A stretch of DNA of 64,000 bases, from positions 1 through 64,000 of the forward strand of contig CACOVO010000001.1 in assembly GCA_902630715.1 (NCBI GenBank), given 5' to 3'. The translations under genes were made by a program, and so were the position numbers. Positions 29,511 to 42,779 of the stretch are shown piece after piece (within the stretch, counting starts at the first letter, position 1; the number at the start of each line of letters is the position of its first letter). The notes under the pieces are model-generated. The model was given only the letters and a program-made list of their open reading frames with translations, did not search any database and was not told the DNA's origin. The DNA comes from an uncultured SAR86 cluster bacterium (GTDB taxonomy: Bacteria > Pseudomonadota > Gammaproteobacteria > Magnimaribacterales > Magnimaribacteraceae).

Positions 29511-29733
29511 TTTGATTTTCCTTTGGCACTTCGTCTATCCCACTTCCTCCCCAGGGGTTGCATCTCATAATTCTTTTTCCAGAATAATAAAGTCCTCGAA
29601 GCAAACCATGTTCAGTTAATGCCTCAATAGTATATTGTGAACACGTAGGGTGGAATCTGCAGTTTTGTCCAAGCAAAGGGCTAAGAAATCTCTGGTAAGT
29701 TTTAATAATTTTAATTAGAGCCCTGCTTATCAT
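29497..29733 (-). CDS. yidD: Membrane protein insertion efficiency factor YidD
   Basis: 78 residues with [34 protein letters not shown] and [17 protein letters not shown], both hallmarks of YidD. Overlaps yidC and rnpA, as commonly seen. Confidence 0.93.
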   Translation of the reverse strand: MISRALIKIIKTYQRFLSPLLGQNCRFHPTCSQYTIEALTEHGLLRGLYYSGKRIMRCNPWGGSGIDEVPKENQNGCN

Positions 29734-30064
29734 CCTCAGCTTTTATTTTGTTCCAAATTTTTTCGAGATCTTTTTTGAGTTCACTTTCTTTTCCTATTAA
29801 ATCTCTTTTTACCAACACAACATAATCATTAATGGGTAATTCTAAAACCTTTGCAAGAAAACTTCCCTTTATTTTTCTTTTGATCTTATTTCTGTTAACC
29901 GCAAGCTTAATATCCTTTTTTCTTATAGACACACCTATTCTTGCAACATCAAAAGAATTACTCTTGCATAATACAAGAATGTTATTTGATGAGAATTTGA
30001 TATCTGGTGATTCAAAGATGGCTTGGAACCCATCCTTGGAGGGTATAGATCGTTTAGAGGTCAT
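29711..30064 (-). CDS. rnpA: Ribonuclease P protein component
   Basis: 117 residues. The basic RNR motif lies in [22 protein letters not shown] (family: RNRxKR). Binds the RNase P RNA to process tRNA precursors. Follows rpmH by 1 nt. Confidence 0.92.
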   Translation of the reverse strand: MTSKRSIPSKDGFQAIFESPDIKFSSNNILVLCKSNSFDVARIGVSIRKKDIKLAVNRNKIKRKIKGSFLAKVLELPINDYVVLVKRDLIGKESELKKDLEKIWNKIKAEDDKQGSN

Positions 30065-30065
30065 T

Positions 30066-30200
30066 CTAGACCGTTAAGGACAACCTCCCCTTTTTCCTTC
30101 TATTGCTCAGAACTTTCTTTCCACCTGGGGTAGAATTTCTTGCTCTAAACCCGTGTGTCCTGGCTCTTTTAATCTTACTTGGTTGATATGTTCTTTTCAT
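30066..30200 (-). CDS. rpmH: Ribosomal protein L34
   Basis: 44 residues from [44 protein letters not shown]. The ORF track extends it by 24 residues upstream; the universal MKRTYQPS start shows that ATG 30200 is correct. Confidence 0.96.
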   Translation of the reverse strand: MKRTYQPSKIKRARTHGFRARNSTPGGKKVLSNRRKKGRLSLTV

Positions 30201-30275
30201 ATTTCTAACTGAATAAAGGGATGCGCATAATAGAGTTTTTATAGAATTAAAACAAGAAAAAAAACGAAACAATAT

Positions 30276-30345
30276 ATTAACAAGTTATCCACAAGAAATA
30301 TTTGTGGTTATACTGTGGATAACCAACTTATTTTATATATAATCA
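30276..30345. other. Replication origin candidate (oriC) with inverted DnaA boxes
   Basis: Between rpmH and dnaA. Two consensus DnaA boxes face each other: TTATCCACA at 30285-30293 (plus) and its reverse complement TGTGGATAA at 30314-30322. A near match (TGTGGTTAT) starts at 30303. The arms extend to AAGTTATCCACA and TGTGGATAACcAACTT. AT-rich tracts (ttattttatatataat) on the dnaA side could unwind. Genes to the left run on the minus strand and to the right on the plus strand, as expected around an origin. Confidence 0.7.
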
Positions 30346-30351
30346 CTGAAG

Positions 30352-31713
30352 ATGAAAGAGTTGCACTTTTGGGGAGAATGTAAAAAAACACTCGAGAGAG
30401 ATTTACCCGTAGAGGAGTATTCTACTTGGATTGCTCCTTTAACACTAGAGCAAAATAATGGCTCAAACCCTCTCTCTTATAGCGTTTTAGCGCCTAATAA
30501 ATTTATATCAGATTGGGTCGAAGATAATTACGGATCTACTATAAAAGAAAGGTTATCTGCAATAACTAGTAATAGAGATTTAAATTTAAATTTCGATATT
30601 TTTGTTGATTATCACGAAAGCAAAAATGAGCAGGAAGCTGACAACAACGAAGAGGAATCTAAATTCAGCAAAATTCAACCAGGCAGTGTTCAGAAGAGCA
30701 ATTTAATCGAAAATTTCACTTTTGATTCTTTTGTGGAAGGCAAATCAAATCATATAGCCCTTGCGGCCTCTAGACAGATAGGAGATGGTTTAAAAAACTC
30801 TTACAATCCTCTTTTCATTTATGGCGGTGTAGGTTTGGGGAAGACTCACCTTATGCATGCTGTAGGTAATGAGATACTTCAAAAGGATCCATCCAAAAAG
30901 GTTGCTTACGTACATTCGGAGAAATTCGTGAGTGATATGGTAAAATCACTGCAGTTAGGCGCAATAAACGAATTTAAACAATACTATAGGTCTTTAGATG
31001 CTTTGTTGATAGATGACATACAGTTTTTTGCGAAAAAAGAGCAATCACAAGAGGAGCTTTTTCATACCTTTAACTCTCTTTTGGAAAAAGGAAGTCAAAT
31101 GATTTTAACTTGTGACAGATATCCAAAAGAAATTGATGGTTTAGAAGATAGACTAAAGTCTAGGCTTGGATGGGGTTTGCCAGTTGTAATTGAGCCACCT
31201 GAACTTGAAACCAGAGTTGCGATATTACTCAGTAAAGCAGAATCAATGCAACATGAACTTAACGAAGAGTCAGCATTTTTCATAGCTCAGAAAGTAAGGT
31301 CGAATGTAAGAGAGCTAGAAGGGGCATTAAAAAGGGTAATTGCCAACTCGAACTTTACTGGCAGGCCAATATCAGTTGACTTAATTAAAGATTCGCTAAA
31401 AGATTTGTTAGCAATCCAAGCCAGGCAGGTGAGTGTTGAAAATATACAGAAAATAACGGCAGAATATTACAATATTAAAATGAGTGACATTCTCTCCAAA
31501 AGGAGAAGCAGATCTGTCGCTAGACCTAGGCAGATGGCAATGTTTTTGGCCAAAGAGTTAACTAATTATAGTTTACCCGAAATAGGAGAGTCTTTTGGTG
31601 GTAGGGATCACACCACAGTGATTCACGCCTGTAAGAAAATAAATGAACTGAGGGCTTTCAACCTCGACATTGAGGAGGATTATAGAAAGCTTCTTAGGGT
31701 TTTGACTATATAA
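30352..31713 (+). CDS. dnaA: Chromosomal replication initiator DnaA
   Basis: 453 residues. Domain I at the N-terminus ([25 protein letters not shown]), AAA+ domain with Walker [11 protein letters not shown] and Walker [12 protein letters not shown], and the C-terminal DNA-binding signature [15 protein letters not shown]. It lies just right of the inverted DnaA boxes and is probably autoregulated by them. Confidence 0.97.
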   Translation: MKELHFWGECKKTLERDLPVEEYSTWIAPLTLEQNNGSNPLSYSVLAPNKFISDWVEDNYGSTIKERLSAITSNRDLNLNFDIFVDYHESKNEQEADNNEEESKFSKIQPGSVQKSNLIENFTFDSFVEGKSNHIALAASRQIGDGLKNSYNPLFIYGGVGLGKTHLMHAVGNEILQKDPSKKVAYVHSEKFVSDMVKSLQLGAINEFKQYYRSLDALLIDDIQFFAKKEQSQEELFHTFNSLLEKGSQMILTCDRYPKEIDGLEDRLKSRLGWGLPVVIEPPELETRVAILLSKAESMQHELNEESAFFIAQKVRSNVRELEGALKRVIANSNFTGRPISVDLIKDSLKDLLAIQARQVSVENIQKITAEYYNIKMSDILSKRRSRSVARPRQMAMFLAKELTNYSLPEIGESFGGRDHTTVIHACKKINELRAFNLDIEEDYRKLLRVLTI

Positions 31714-31720
31714 TGTATTA

Positions 31721-32821
31721 ATGAAATTCGTTACTGAAAAAGTTAAAATTGTAGAATCGTTGCAAAATGCTGCTGCTGTTGCAGAAAGACGACAAACCAT
31801 TCCAATACTTGCAAATCTGAGGCTGAAAATAATAGATGGAAGGCTTGAAGTCACAGCAACAGACCTCGAAATACAGATAAAGACTTTTTCCGATTTATTG
31901 GAAATTAAAGAGGAGGGCGAAACCACAGTATCAGCTAGAAAAATGTCTGAATTATGTAGGTCACTGCCAGATAATGAGAATGTCGAATTCAGCCTAGACA
32001 ATGGAAAACTTAGCGTTAGCTCAAGAAATTTTAATGCAGATTTCGCCACTATTTCTTCTGATGATTTTCCTGAGATTGAGATTAATGAGGAACAAATACC
32101 AATTTCTATTGATTCCGCTAAATTTAAGCGAGTGCTTTCAAAAACTTCGTTCTCTATGGCTTCGCAGGATGTTAGATATTATCTCAATGGAATGCTATTA
32201 GAAATAGGGGCTGGTAAAATAAATGGGGTTGCTACTGACGGTCATAGGCTTGCTTTTTCTTGTGTTGAAGCTGCAAGTACAGAACTTGAAACAAGAAATA
32301 TTTTACCTAGAAAAGCTGTATTAGAGCTAGCTAAGCTCCTATCCTCAAATGATGAAAGTATTGAGTTGCTCATTGGAGCTTCTTATGTGGACATTCGAAC
32401 TGAAAACTTAAGGTTTTGTAGCAAACTTATAGATGGCAAGTACCCGGACTATGACAAAGTTTTTCCCTCTGGGGATTCTTTTCCGTTAGAGGTAAGTAAA
32501 GAATTATTGCAATCAGCACTCACTAGAGCCTCTGTTCTGTCTAATGAAAAGTATAGAGGTGTGAGGTTTGAGTTGACAAAAAATAAACTCAAGCTTACTG
32601 CAAATAATCCAGAACAGGAATCGGCTGAGGAAGAGCTGGATGTTGCTTATTCTGGATCCGAGCTAGAAGTGGGATTCAATATAGGATATCTTCTCGATGT
32701 ACTTAACTCTATTGAATCAGACAATGTAAATTTTGAATTTTATGGTGAGGATTCAAGCTGCATAATTAAAGAGAAAGACTCTGAGAATGATTTATATGTA
32801 ATCATGCCCATGAGGCTCTGA
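31721..32821 (+). CDS. dnaN: DNA polymerase III beta sliding clamp
   Basis: 366 residues, three repeated clamp domains; conserved GKINGVATDGHRLAFS and the C-terminal YVIMPMRL. Starts 7 nt after dnaA and overlaps recF by 1 nt. Confidence 0.96.
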   Translation: MKFVTEKVKIVESLQNAAAVAERRQTIPILANLRLKIIDGRLEVTATDLEIQIKTFSDLLEIKEEGETTVSARKMSELCRSLPDNENVEFSLDNGKLSVSSRNFNADFATISSDDFPEIEINEEQIPISIDSAKFKRVLSKTSFSMASQDVRYYLNGMLLEIGAGKINGVATDGHRLAFSCVEAASTELETRNILPRKAVLELAKLLSSNDESIELLIGASYVDIRTENLRFCSKLIDGKYPDYDKVFPSGDSFPLEVSKELLQSALTRASVLSNEKYRGVRFELTKNKLKLTANNPEQESAEEELDVAYSGSELEVGFNIGYLLDVLNSIESDNVNFEFYGEDSSCIIKEKDSENDLYVIMPMRL

Positions 32822-33891
32822 TGCCTCTCCAAAAAGTTCATCTAGAAAATTTTAGATTATTCAAAAGCAAAGTATTTTCATTTTCGAAAGGTACTAACTT
32901 AATCATAGGGCCAAATGGGTCGGGTAAAACAAGTATATTGGAAGCCATAAATATACTTATATCTGGAAACTCCTTTAGAGAAAAGGATACAAAAGTTTGT
33001 GCAAACCAGGTTAATAATTTTTTTAACCTTAAGGGAAAGGGGACTTTACAAAATAAAAACTTAGAATTAAGCGCAAGCAACGGTATCGGGCTAAGAATGC
33101 ATTCTGTTAGAAAATTGAATGGTAAGCAAATCAGTAAGAGCAAAATATTTTATCCTCTTTTGGTCATTGGCAAAACTCTTAAGATGATTGATGGTGAGCC
33201 CGATATAAGGCGGGAGCATTATAATCACCTCATGTTTCACGTGAAACCTGGGACAGTTAAATTATATAAAAATTACCAAAAGGCTTTAAAACAAAGAAAT
33301 AAATGCCTTAAAAATAAGTTCTCTGACAAAGAACTACTTACTTGGTCAGAAGAATTATCTAAAGCAGGCTTGGAGTTAAGTCTGCAACAATATGATTTTT
33401 TTAAAATTTTTAAAGAAAACATAAAAACATGTATCAGTGACATAACTGAATCCGGGGATTTTGATTTCTTGAGCGGGTTAAATATAAACTTTTCAAAAGG
33501 TTGGGACCGGGCTAAAACATTAGATGAATCCTTAAAAGAATCTTTAGACAAAGATAGAGTCTTGGGATATACATCAAAAGGACCTCATAGAATGGATATC
33601 TTATATAAGGTGAGCAATAAACTAGCTTCTTCCAATCTTTCTAGGGGCCAACTTAAAGTATTGATTTTATTGGTTTTTTTATCAAATATATCGCTTATTG
33701 AAAATTTAACTGAAGCAGAGGTTATATTAATGATAGATGATTTAGGATCTGAGCTTGATACGAGCAATTTAAGATCTATTGTCAAAAAAATAATTGAAAC
33801 TGGCAAGCAAACTATTCTGACTGGGATTGAGGGTGAGGAGATTCAAATTTCTATTAAAGATTTAGCAAATTTTACACAGATAAATCTTTAA
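32821..33891 (+). CDS. recF: DNA replication and repair protein RecF
   Basis: 356 residues. Walker A IGPNGSGKTSILEAI at about 31-45, the ABC-like signature in NLSRGQLKVLILLVFLS, and Walker B VILMIDDLGSELD. Helps load RecA at gaps. Part of the dnaA-dnaN-recF-gyrB run. Confidence 0.95.
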   Translation: MPLQKVHLENFRLFKSKVFSFSKGTNLIIGPNGSGKTSILEAINILISGNSFREKDTKVCANQVNNFFNLKGKGTLQNKNLELSASNGIGLRMHSVRKLNGKQISKSKIFYPLLVIGKTLKMIDGEPDIRREHYNHLMFHVKPGTVKLYKNYQKALKQRNKCLKNKFSDKELLTWSEELSKAGLELSLQQYDFFKIFKENIKTCISDITESGDFDFLSGLNINFSKGWDRAKTLDESLKESLDKDRVLGYTSKGPHRMDILYKVSNKLASSNLSRGQLKVLILLVFLSNISLIENLTEAEVILMIDDLGSELDTSNLRSIVKKIIETGKQTILTGIEGEEIQISIKDLANFTQINL

Positions 33892-33911
33892 TTTTATATT
33901 AAAATATGTAG

Positions 33912-37075
<3,164 letters not shown>

Positions 37076-37089
<14 letters not shown>

Positions 37090-37633
37090 CTTTTGAGTTG
37101 ATGATAAATTCTGCTGCTTTGAGTAGATTGTCGAAGCAGTGATCACTTGGTGGGCAATTTTTTGTTCCTAACACTCTCTCACCGTACCCTCCTGTTTGTA
37201 TTAGCAATGGAATTGAGCCATGACTAATTCCAGCCAAAATGTCTGATTCTTTATCGCCAACGAAATACTTCCCTTGAAGGTTAACTCCAAGAACTTGTTC
37301 AATTTCTATCAATAATCCCGTCTCCGGTTTTCTACATCCACACAAACTCTCAGGTGCATGAGGGCAGTAAGCTATGTATTCAATATTGCCACCTACTTTT
37401 TTTAAAAGATTAATCATGTGCTGATGTATCCCTTCTAATTCTATTTCACTGATTATTTTCTTTTCTATACAGGCTTGATTGGTCGCTATTGCAACCCCAT
37501 ATCCATTTTGATTTAACAACGCAATAGCTTCAAGGCTACCTTCTATAGGTTTAAATTCGTTTGGATTCGTTACATAAGTCATTAGATCAACATTAATGAC
37601 TCCATCTCTGTCTAAGATAACAATGTCTTGCAT
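37076..37633 (-). CDS. gmhB: D-glycero-beta-D-manno-heptose-1,7-bisphosphate 7-phosphatase
   Basis: 185 residues, HAD phosphatase. Motif I ILDRDGVINVD at the N-terminus, the Zn-binding loop CPHAPESLCGCRKPETG, and motif IV VGDKESDI. Works in ADP-heptose synthesis for LPS core. Adjacent to plsC and glyS on the same strand, an order also known in other proteobacteria. Confidence 0.92.
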
Positions 37634-37639
37634 TATCGT

Positions 37640-38989
37640 TTAAATTCGATAATTTTCATTTAAATATGCTCTAACTTCTTCTAAATGAACTCTTTCCTGT
37701 TTCATGCTATCTCGGTCTCTTATGGTTATTGTACTATCTTCAAGAGTTTGGAAATCGACGGTGATGCATGCAGGTGTACCAATTTCGTCATTTTTTCTGT
37801 AGTTTTTGCCGATGTTTCCTGTATTTTCCAATAATACTCTTCCGTCTATTGTTTTTTGAAGTTGATTTTTTACATTCATTGATTTTTCTACAATAGACAA
37901 TTCATTCTTTTTTAATGGCATAACAGCAACTTTTATAGGTGCCAAATGCGGTTTTAAGGCTAAAACAATCCTTGAGTTTCCATTTTCAAGGCTCTCTAAT
38001 TGATAGGCTTCATTAAGTATTGCTAAAAAACCTCTATCAACGCCTGCAGAAGGCTCAATCACGTAAGGAACTATCCATTCTTTAGTTTCAAGGTCTTGCA
38101 CAGCCAATTTAGCATTAGATTGTGTGTTTTCAGAAACTTGTGCGTTTATATTTAAGTCTCTTTGTCCCTTAGTATGAGATCCTAGGTCGAAATCTGTTCT
38201 ATTTGCAATACCTTCAAGCTCTTCAAGGCCATGGGGATATCTATACATGATATCTACCGTTGCTTTAGAGTAGTGCGCTAGTTCATCAGGCGGAACATGA
38301 TATAGCTCAATACTATCTCCCTTGATACCCTGGTCTTCCCACCATTGCAATCTTATGTCGGTCCATTTTTTATGCCAATCTTCATCATCTCCAGGATTAA
38401 CAAAGAATTCAAGTTCCATTTGCTCAAATTCACGAACTCTGAATATAAAGTTTCTTGGAGTTATCTCATTTCTAAAAGCCTTACCCATTTGAGCAATGCC
38501 AAAGGGAAGCTTGTGTGGTGACGAATCTAAGACATTTTTAAAATTGGTAAAAATATTTTGTGCTGTTTCAGGTCTCAAGTAGGCAAAAGAATTATCATCC
38601 TCTATAGGACCCACATTAGTTTTGAACATCAGGTTAAAGTTTCTGGGCTCTGTAAGGTCTTCTTTTTTACAATAGTCTGGAACCTGGTCTGCCCTAAATC
38701 TTTCTCCGCACGACTTACAATCAACCAATGGATCAGTGAATGTATCTTCGTGCCCTGAATATTTCAAAACTAAACGATTTGTCAGAATGGATGAGTCTAA
38801 TCCTTCTATGTCATCTCTTTCATAAATCATAGATTTCCACCATGATTTTTTTAGGTTATTTTTGAGTTCTACACCAAGAGGACCATAATCATATAGACCT
38901 TGAAGTCCCCCATAAATTTCGTTTGATTGAAATATAAAGCCTCTCCTTTTACACAGAGAAACAAGGTCATCCATTGAGTGATTTTTCAT
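37640..38989 (-). CDS. glyS: Glycyl-tRNA synthetase, single-chain class II type
   Basis: 449 residues in one chain, the alpha2 type of Actinobacteria, Bacteroidetes and archaea/eukaryotes. Motifs: [25 protein letters not shown] near the N-terminus, a Zn-binding [57 protein letters not shown] (class II motif 2), the motif 3 region [14 protein letters not shown], and a C-terminal anticodon domain ([15 protein letters not shown]). Most gammaproteobacteria use the unrelated two-subunit GlyQ/GlyS instead, so this gene is notable. Whether glyQ also exists elsewhere cannot be seen here. Confidence 0.93.
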   Translation of the reverse strand: MKNHSMDDLVSLCKRRGFIFQSNEIYGGLQGLYDYGPLGVELKNNLKKSWWKSMIYERDDIEGLDSSILTNRLVLKYSGHEDTFTDPLVDCKSCGERFRADQVPDYCKKEDLTEPRNFNLMFKTNVGPIEDDNSFAYLRPETAQNIFTNFKNVLDSSPHKLPFGIAQMGKAFRNEITPRNFIFRVREFEQMELEFFVNPGDDEDWHKKWTDIRLQWWEDQGIKGDSIELYHVPPDELAHYSKATVDIMYRYPHGLEELEGIANRTDFDLGSHTKGQRDLNINAQVSENTQSNAKLAVQDLETKEWIVPYVIEPSAGVDRGFLAILNEAYQLESLENGNSRIVLALKPHLAPIKVAVMPLKKNELSIVEKSMNVKNQLQKTIDGRVLLENTGNIGKNYRKNDEIGTPACITVDFQTLEDSTITIRDRDSMKQERVHLEEVRAYLNENYRI

Positions 38990-39017
38990 TGGTTAGTAAG
39001 TGCTCACTATTGTTAAT

Positions 39018-39896
39018 TTATTTATAATATATAGATTTTTGATCTGTTCTCTTAAATTTTTTGTATTCCCATGAATATTGACTTGGAAATTTCATTATAC
39101 ATTTTTCAAACTCCAAATTCATTTTATCTACACCTTCCTGAATACCGTCTGATAAGAAAATAGAATCTTCGAAATGGATACAAAAGCCTTCGCCATTTTC
39201 TTTTCTTTCACAGAACATTAGGTGTGCAGCACAATTTGTTTTTTGTTGTAATTTTGGTAACAGAGTCATCGAATATATTTCCTTATCAAAAAACCTTGAT
39301 AAGATTCCATGATCTTTTTTTGGAACTTGATCAGAAGCAATAGCAACTACATTTCCTTCTCTTAAAGATTTTAAAATTTCTCTAATACCTTGGGTGCTGA
39401 TATCGACCATTCTCACCCCGAGGCTGTTTCTATATTTACGGATAGCAAAATCTAGGTATTTGTTTTTTGGTTTTGTAAAAGGAATGATGCATTTTGTATT
39501 TCTTCCTAAGAAATTAATTAAGATCTCAATATTTCCTAAATGAGGGGTAAAAAGCACTACACCATTTCCTTTCTCTATTGAATTTTCGATAGATTTAAAA
39601 TTCCTTACATCTATAAGGTTATTATCAATAATATAGCCTGGCTTACTCCAAGCAATACCGCTTTCAAGTATATTCATCGAACTCTGAAATAAGCTTTCTT
39701 TAAGAAGCTTTTTTATATCGTAAGTTTCCAAATTTGGGAAAACCAGACTTAGATTCGCTTCTGTTATTTTTTTGTGTTTGTTAGGAATAATATAAAACAA
39801 GAATGACATTACCTTTCCAAGAAAGAAAAGATATTTATATGGAATAATACAGAGAGCTTTTAAGGAAGCACCAATAATTATATTTAAAGGTGACAT
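39018..39896 (-). CDS. Lipid A late acyltransferase (LpxL/LpxM type)
   Basis: 292 residues. An N-terminal membrane segment, then the HX4E motif in VLFTPHLGNIEIL, GVRMVD and VVAIASDQVPKK. These fit the HtrB/MsbB family that adds secondary acyl chains to lipid A in the inner membrane. The exact acyl chain (lauroyl or myristoyl) cannot be told. Confidence 0.88.
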   Translation of the reverse strand: MSPLNIIIGASLKALCIIPYKYLFFLGKVMSFLFYIIPNKHKKITEANLSLVFPNLETYDIKKLLKESLFQSSMNILESGIAWSKPGYIIDNNLIDVRNFKSIENSIEKGNGVVLFTPHLGNIEILINFLGRNTKCIIPFTKPKNKYLDFAIRKYRNSLGVRMVDISTQGIREILKSLREGNVVAIASDQVPKKDHGILSRFFDKEIYSMTLLPKLQQKTNCAAHLMFCERKENGEGFCIHFEDSIFLSDGIQEGVDKMNLEFEKCIMKFPSQYSWEYKKFKRTDQKSIYYK

Positions 39897-39903
39897 ATGT
39901 TGC

Positions 39904-41352
39904 TTAATTTCTCCAAAACGCAGGTGTAAACAACAAAAGTAAAGTAAATATTTCGAGCCTTCCTAACAGCATTGCCAAGCATAATGCTATCTTCGAACCA
40001 TCAGTTATATCTTTATAATTTTCAGAAACCATACCTAATCCAGGGCCAAGGTTATTAAGAGTTGCCCCTACAGCAGAAAAGGAAGTCAAGAAATCATTAT
40101 TTTGAGATAGGAGAATCATAAGTATAAATAAGAAGGTAGCCACATACACTGCAAAAAACCCCCAAACCGACTCAGAAACTTTTGGATCTAGGGTTTTTTT
40201 ACCAAATTTTATCGTCACAATGGCATTTGGATGTATAAGTTTTGTTATTTCACTCGAACCCTGTCGAATTAATATAAGCGCCCTAATAACTTTTATACCT
40301 CCACCTGTAGAGCCTGCGCAAGCACCTATAAAGGCAGCTACTAATAACATTATTGGAACGAAGAGAGGCCAATTTGAGTAATTAGATGTAAGAAAGCCGG
40401 TAGTTGTTCCTATAGACACAGCTTGAAAGACACTATCAACGACCATATCGTCATAGATTCTGTCACTAAAGTATAAGGTGAGAAATGTTATAAATGCTGT
40501 AGTTATAAGTAATGATAAATAGAGTTTTACCTCAGAGTCGTAGAAATAGTGCAGAACCCTTCTCTTTGTCCAAGCTAAATAATGAAGAGCAAAATTAATG
40601 CCTGAAATTATCATAAATATGATGGCTGTCCACCTCAATCCACTATTATTAAAATAAGCAAAACTTTCATCATGAGTTGAAAAGCCCCCTATAGATATTG
40701 TGGAGAAAGCATGACTTACTGCGTCAAACCAACTCATCCCAAAAAACTTGTAGAGAATAGAGCAAGCAATTGTCATTGTAAGGTAAACAAACCATAAGGC
40801 TTTTGCCGTTTCAGTTATCCTTGGAGTCATTTTAGAGTCTTTTAAAGGCCCCGGCGTTTCTGCTTTATAAAGTTGCATTCCTCCAACACCAAGAAGTGGA
40901 AGAACTGCCACAGCTAAAACAATAATACCCATACCACCAAGCCATTGAAGTAACTGACGATAAAATAGTAAGGATTTTGGCATTTCATCCAAACCAATGA
41001 ATACTGTAGCACCGGTTGTAGTTAGGCCTGATATTGACTCAAAGAGTGAATCAATGTAGTCGACCCCCTCTAAATTTGCATTGTAGAATGGAATAGAACC
41101 GAAAAACCCTAGAACAGTCCAGAAAAAAATAGTGATAATAAAGCCATCTTTTGTTCTTAAATCACCGTTTTTTTCTGAAGCAAGAAAAAACAGAAAAGAT
41201 CCAACCAAAAAAGTTATAAACCCTGTAGATATAAAGTTATAAACCAGATCCTTTTCATTTAGGAAATAAGCCAGAAACCCAGGAACAAACTGTGCGAAAC
41301 TGAAAATCATTAGAAGAGTCCCTAAAATTCTAGTGGTGTAGGGGAATTTCAT
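39904..41352 (-). CDS. trkH: Trk potassium uptake membrane protein
   Basis: 482 residues, many membrane helices. K+ selectivity-filter segments include SISGLTTTGATVF, STISIGGFSTHD, SIGTTTGFLTSNYSNWP and AVGATLNNLGPGLG, as expected for the four pore repeats. Operates with TrkA, whose gene is next to it. Confidence 0.93.
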   Translation of the reverse strand: MKFPYTTRILGTLLMIFSFAQFVPGFLAYFLNEKDLVYNFISTGFITFLVGSFLFFLASEKNGDLRTKDGFIITIFFWTVLGFFGSIPFYNANLEGVDYIDSLFESISGLTTTGATVFIGLDEMPKSLLFYRQLLQWLGGMGIIVLAVAVLPLLGVGGMQLYKAETPGPLKDSKMTPRITETAKALWFVYLTMTIACSILYKFFGMSWFDAVSHAFSTISIGGFSTHDESFAYFNNSGLRWTAIIFMIISGINFALHYLAWTKRRVLHYFYDSEVKLYLSLLITTAFITFLTLYFSDRIYDDMVVDSVFQAVSIGTTTGFLTSNYSNWPLFVPIMLLVAAFIGACAGSTGGGIKVIRALILIRQGSSEITKLIHPNAIVTIKFGKKTLDPKVSESVWGFFAVYVATFLFILMILLSQNNDFLTSFSAVGATLNNLGPGLGMVSENYKDITDGSKIALCLAMLLGRLEIFTLLLLFTPAFWRN

Positions 41353-41354
41353 TT

Positions 41355-42722
41355 CTAATTTGGCGAAAACGTTTCTTTGACTTGTTTAATAGCTTTTTTA
41401 TCCGTGAGAAAAACTATGACATGATCGTTCTCCCTCAAATGTACGTGATCATGCGCTATCTTGCCTTTATTGTCTCTTATTATCGCACCAATAGTTGCTC
41501 CATCAGGTAATGCAATTTCGCCCAATTCTTTTCCTACACTACCCTCTTTTCCTGAAGGCGATTCCTTTGCTATTGCCTCTATGGCTTCTGCTGCACCTCT
41601 TCTTAACGAATGTACTTTTACAACATCTTTCCCTTCGATCTCAGCAAGAAAAGTACCAATTGTTATTTGAGAGGGCGCAATGGCAATATCGATACCCTTA
41701 TCTTGAACAAGATCTACGTAAGCGGGATTGTTAATTAAGGCAACCACTTTATGTGCTCCCATATCTTTAGCGAGCAGGCATGACATAACATTTGCTTCAT
41801 CATCGTCTGTGACTGCTGCAAAAACGTCAGTTCCTTCAATATTTTCTTCGTGAAGAAGATGTTTGTCACAAACATTCCCTTCTAAAACAATTGTTTGTTC
41901 TAGTTTCTCTGATAATCTTTTTGCCCTTTCGTGATTTGCATCAATTATTTTTACTCTATGATTGCCTTCAATTCTCTTAGCAAGCCTGCTACCAATTTTT
42001 CCTCCTCCAGCAATAATTATATTTTTATAGGGTTCCTCTTTTTTTCTCATCTCATTTACAACTTTCGAAGCCTCTCCTTTCTTTGAGATAAAAAATACCT
42101 CGTCACCAGCTCTTATTGTAGTTTGCCCTGTTGGGACAATTGACTGCCCATCCCTAAATATGGCCGCAACCCTAGAATCAACCTTAGGCATATGTTTTTT
42201 TAGATCTGCAATTTCATGGCCTATCATGGGACCACCGTCAACCGCTTTCACAGCAACCAGATTGAGTTCGCCTTCTCCGAATTCCATGACCTGTAGAGAA
42301 CCAGGAACTTCTATGAGTCCCTCAATGTGATCTGTGATAAGTTGCTCTGGACTAATGTGTATATCGACAGGTATTACTCCTGAATCCATTGCCTCTTTAG
42401 TTTTACCTTTTAGATAAGAGATTTCCCTAACTCTTGCAATTGTTTTTACAGACTCATTAAGAACCTTAGATATCATGCATGAGACAAGATTGATTTCGTC
42501 GCTAGCCGTCACCGCAACAACCATATCAGCATCATTAATACCTGCATTTACCAAAATATTTGGGTAAGAGGCATTTCCTAAAATAGTTTTTATATCAGCT
42601 TCTTCTTCAAGCTTTGTGAGTCTGGCGCCATCGTTGTCTACGATTGTTAAGTCGTTCTCTTGAGACAAAAGGTTAGCTAGAGTACTACCTACAGCCCCGG
42701 CCCCCAAAATGACTATTTTCAC
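41355..42722 (-). CDS. trkA: Trk system potassium regulator TrkA
   Basis: 455 residues with two Rossmann RCK-N domains (MKIVILGAGAVGSTLANLLS and IIAGGGKIGSRLAKRIEG) and two RCK-C domains. Cytosolic NAD(H)-binding gating partner of TrkH; 2 nt before trkH, probably cotranscribed. Confidence 0.94.
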   Translation of the reverse strand: MKIVILGAGAVGSTLANLLSQENDLTIVDNDGARLTKLEEEADIKTILGNASYPNILVNAGINDADMVVAVTASDEINLVSCMISKVLNESVKTIARVREISYLKGKTKEAMDSGVIPVDIHISPEQLITDHIEGLIEVPGSLQVMEFGEGELNLVAVKAVDGGPMIGHEIADLKKHMPKVDSRVAAIFRDGQSIVPTGQTTIRAGDEVFFISKKGEASKVVNEMRKKEEPYKNIIIAGGGKIGSRLAKRIEGNHRVKIIDANHERAKRLSEKLEQTIVLEGNVCDKHLLHEENIEGTDVFAAVTDDDEANVMSCLLAKDMGAHKVVALINNPAYVDLVQDKGIDIAIAPSQITIGTFLAEIEGKDVVKVHSLRRGAAEAIEAIAKESPSGKEGSVGKELGEIALPDGATIGAIIRDNKGKIAHDHVHLRENDHVIVFLTDKKAIKQVKETFSPN

Positions 42723-42779
42723 AAGTTTATGTTAGACAATTTTTTCCGATTATAGTCTTATTTTAAGATTAGAAAATAT

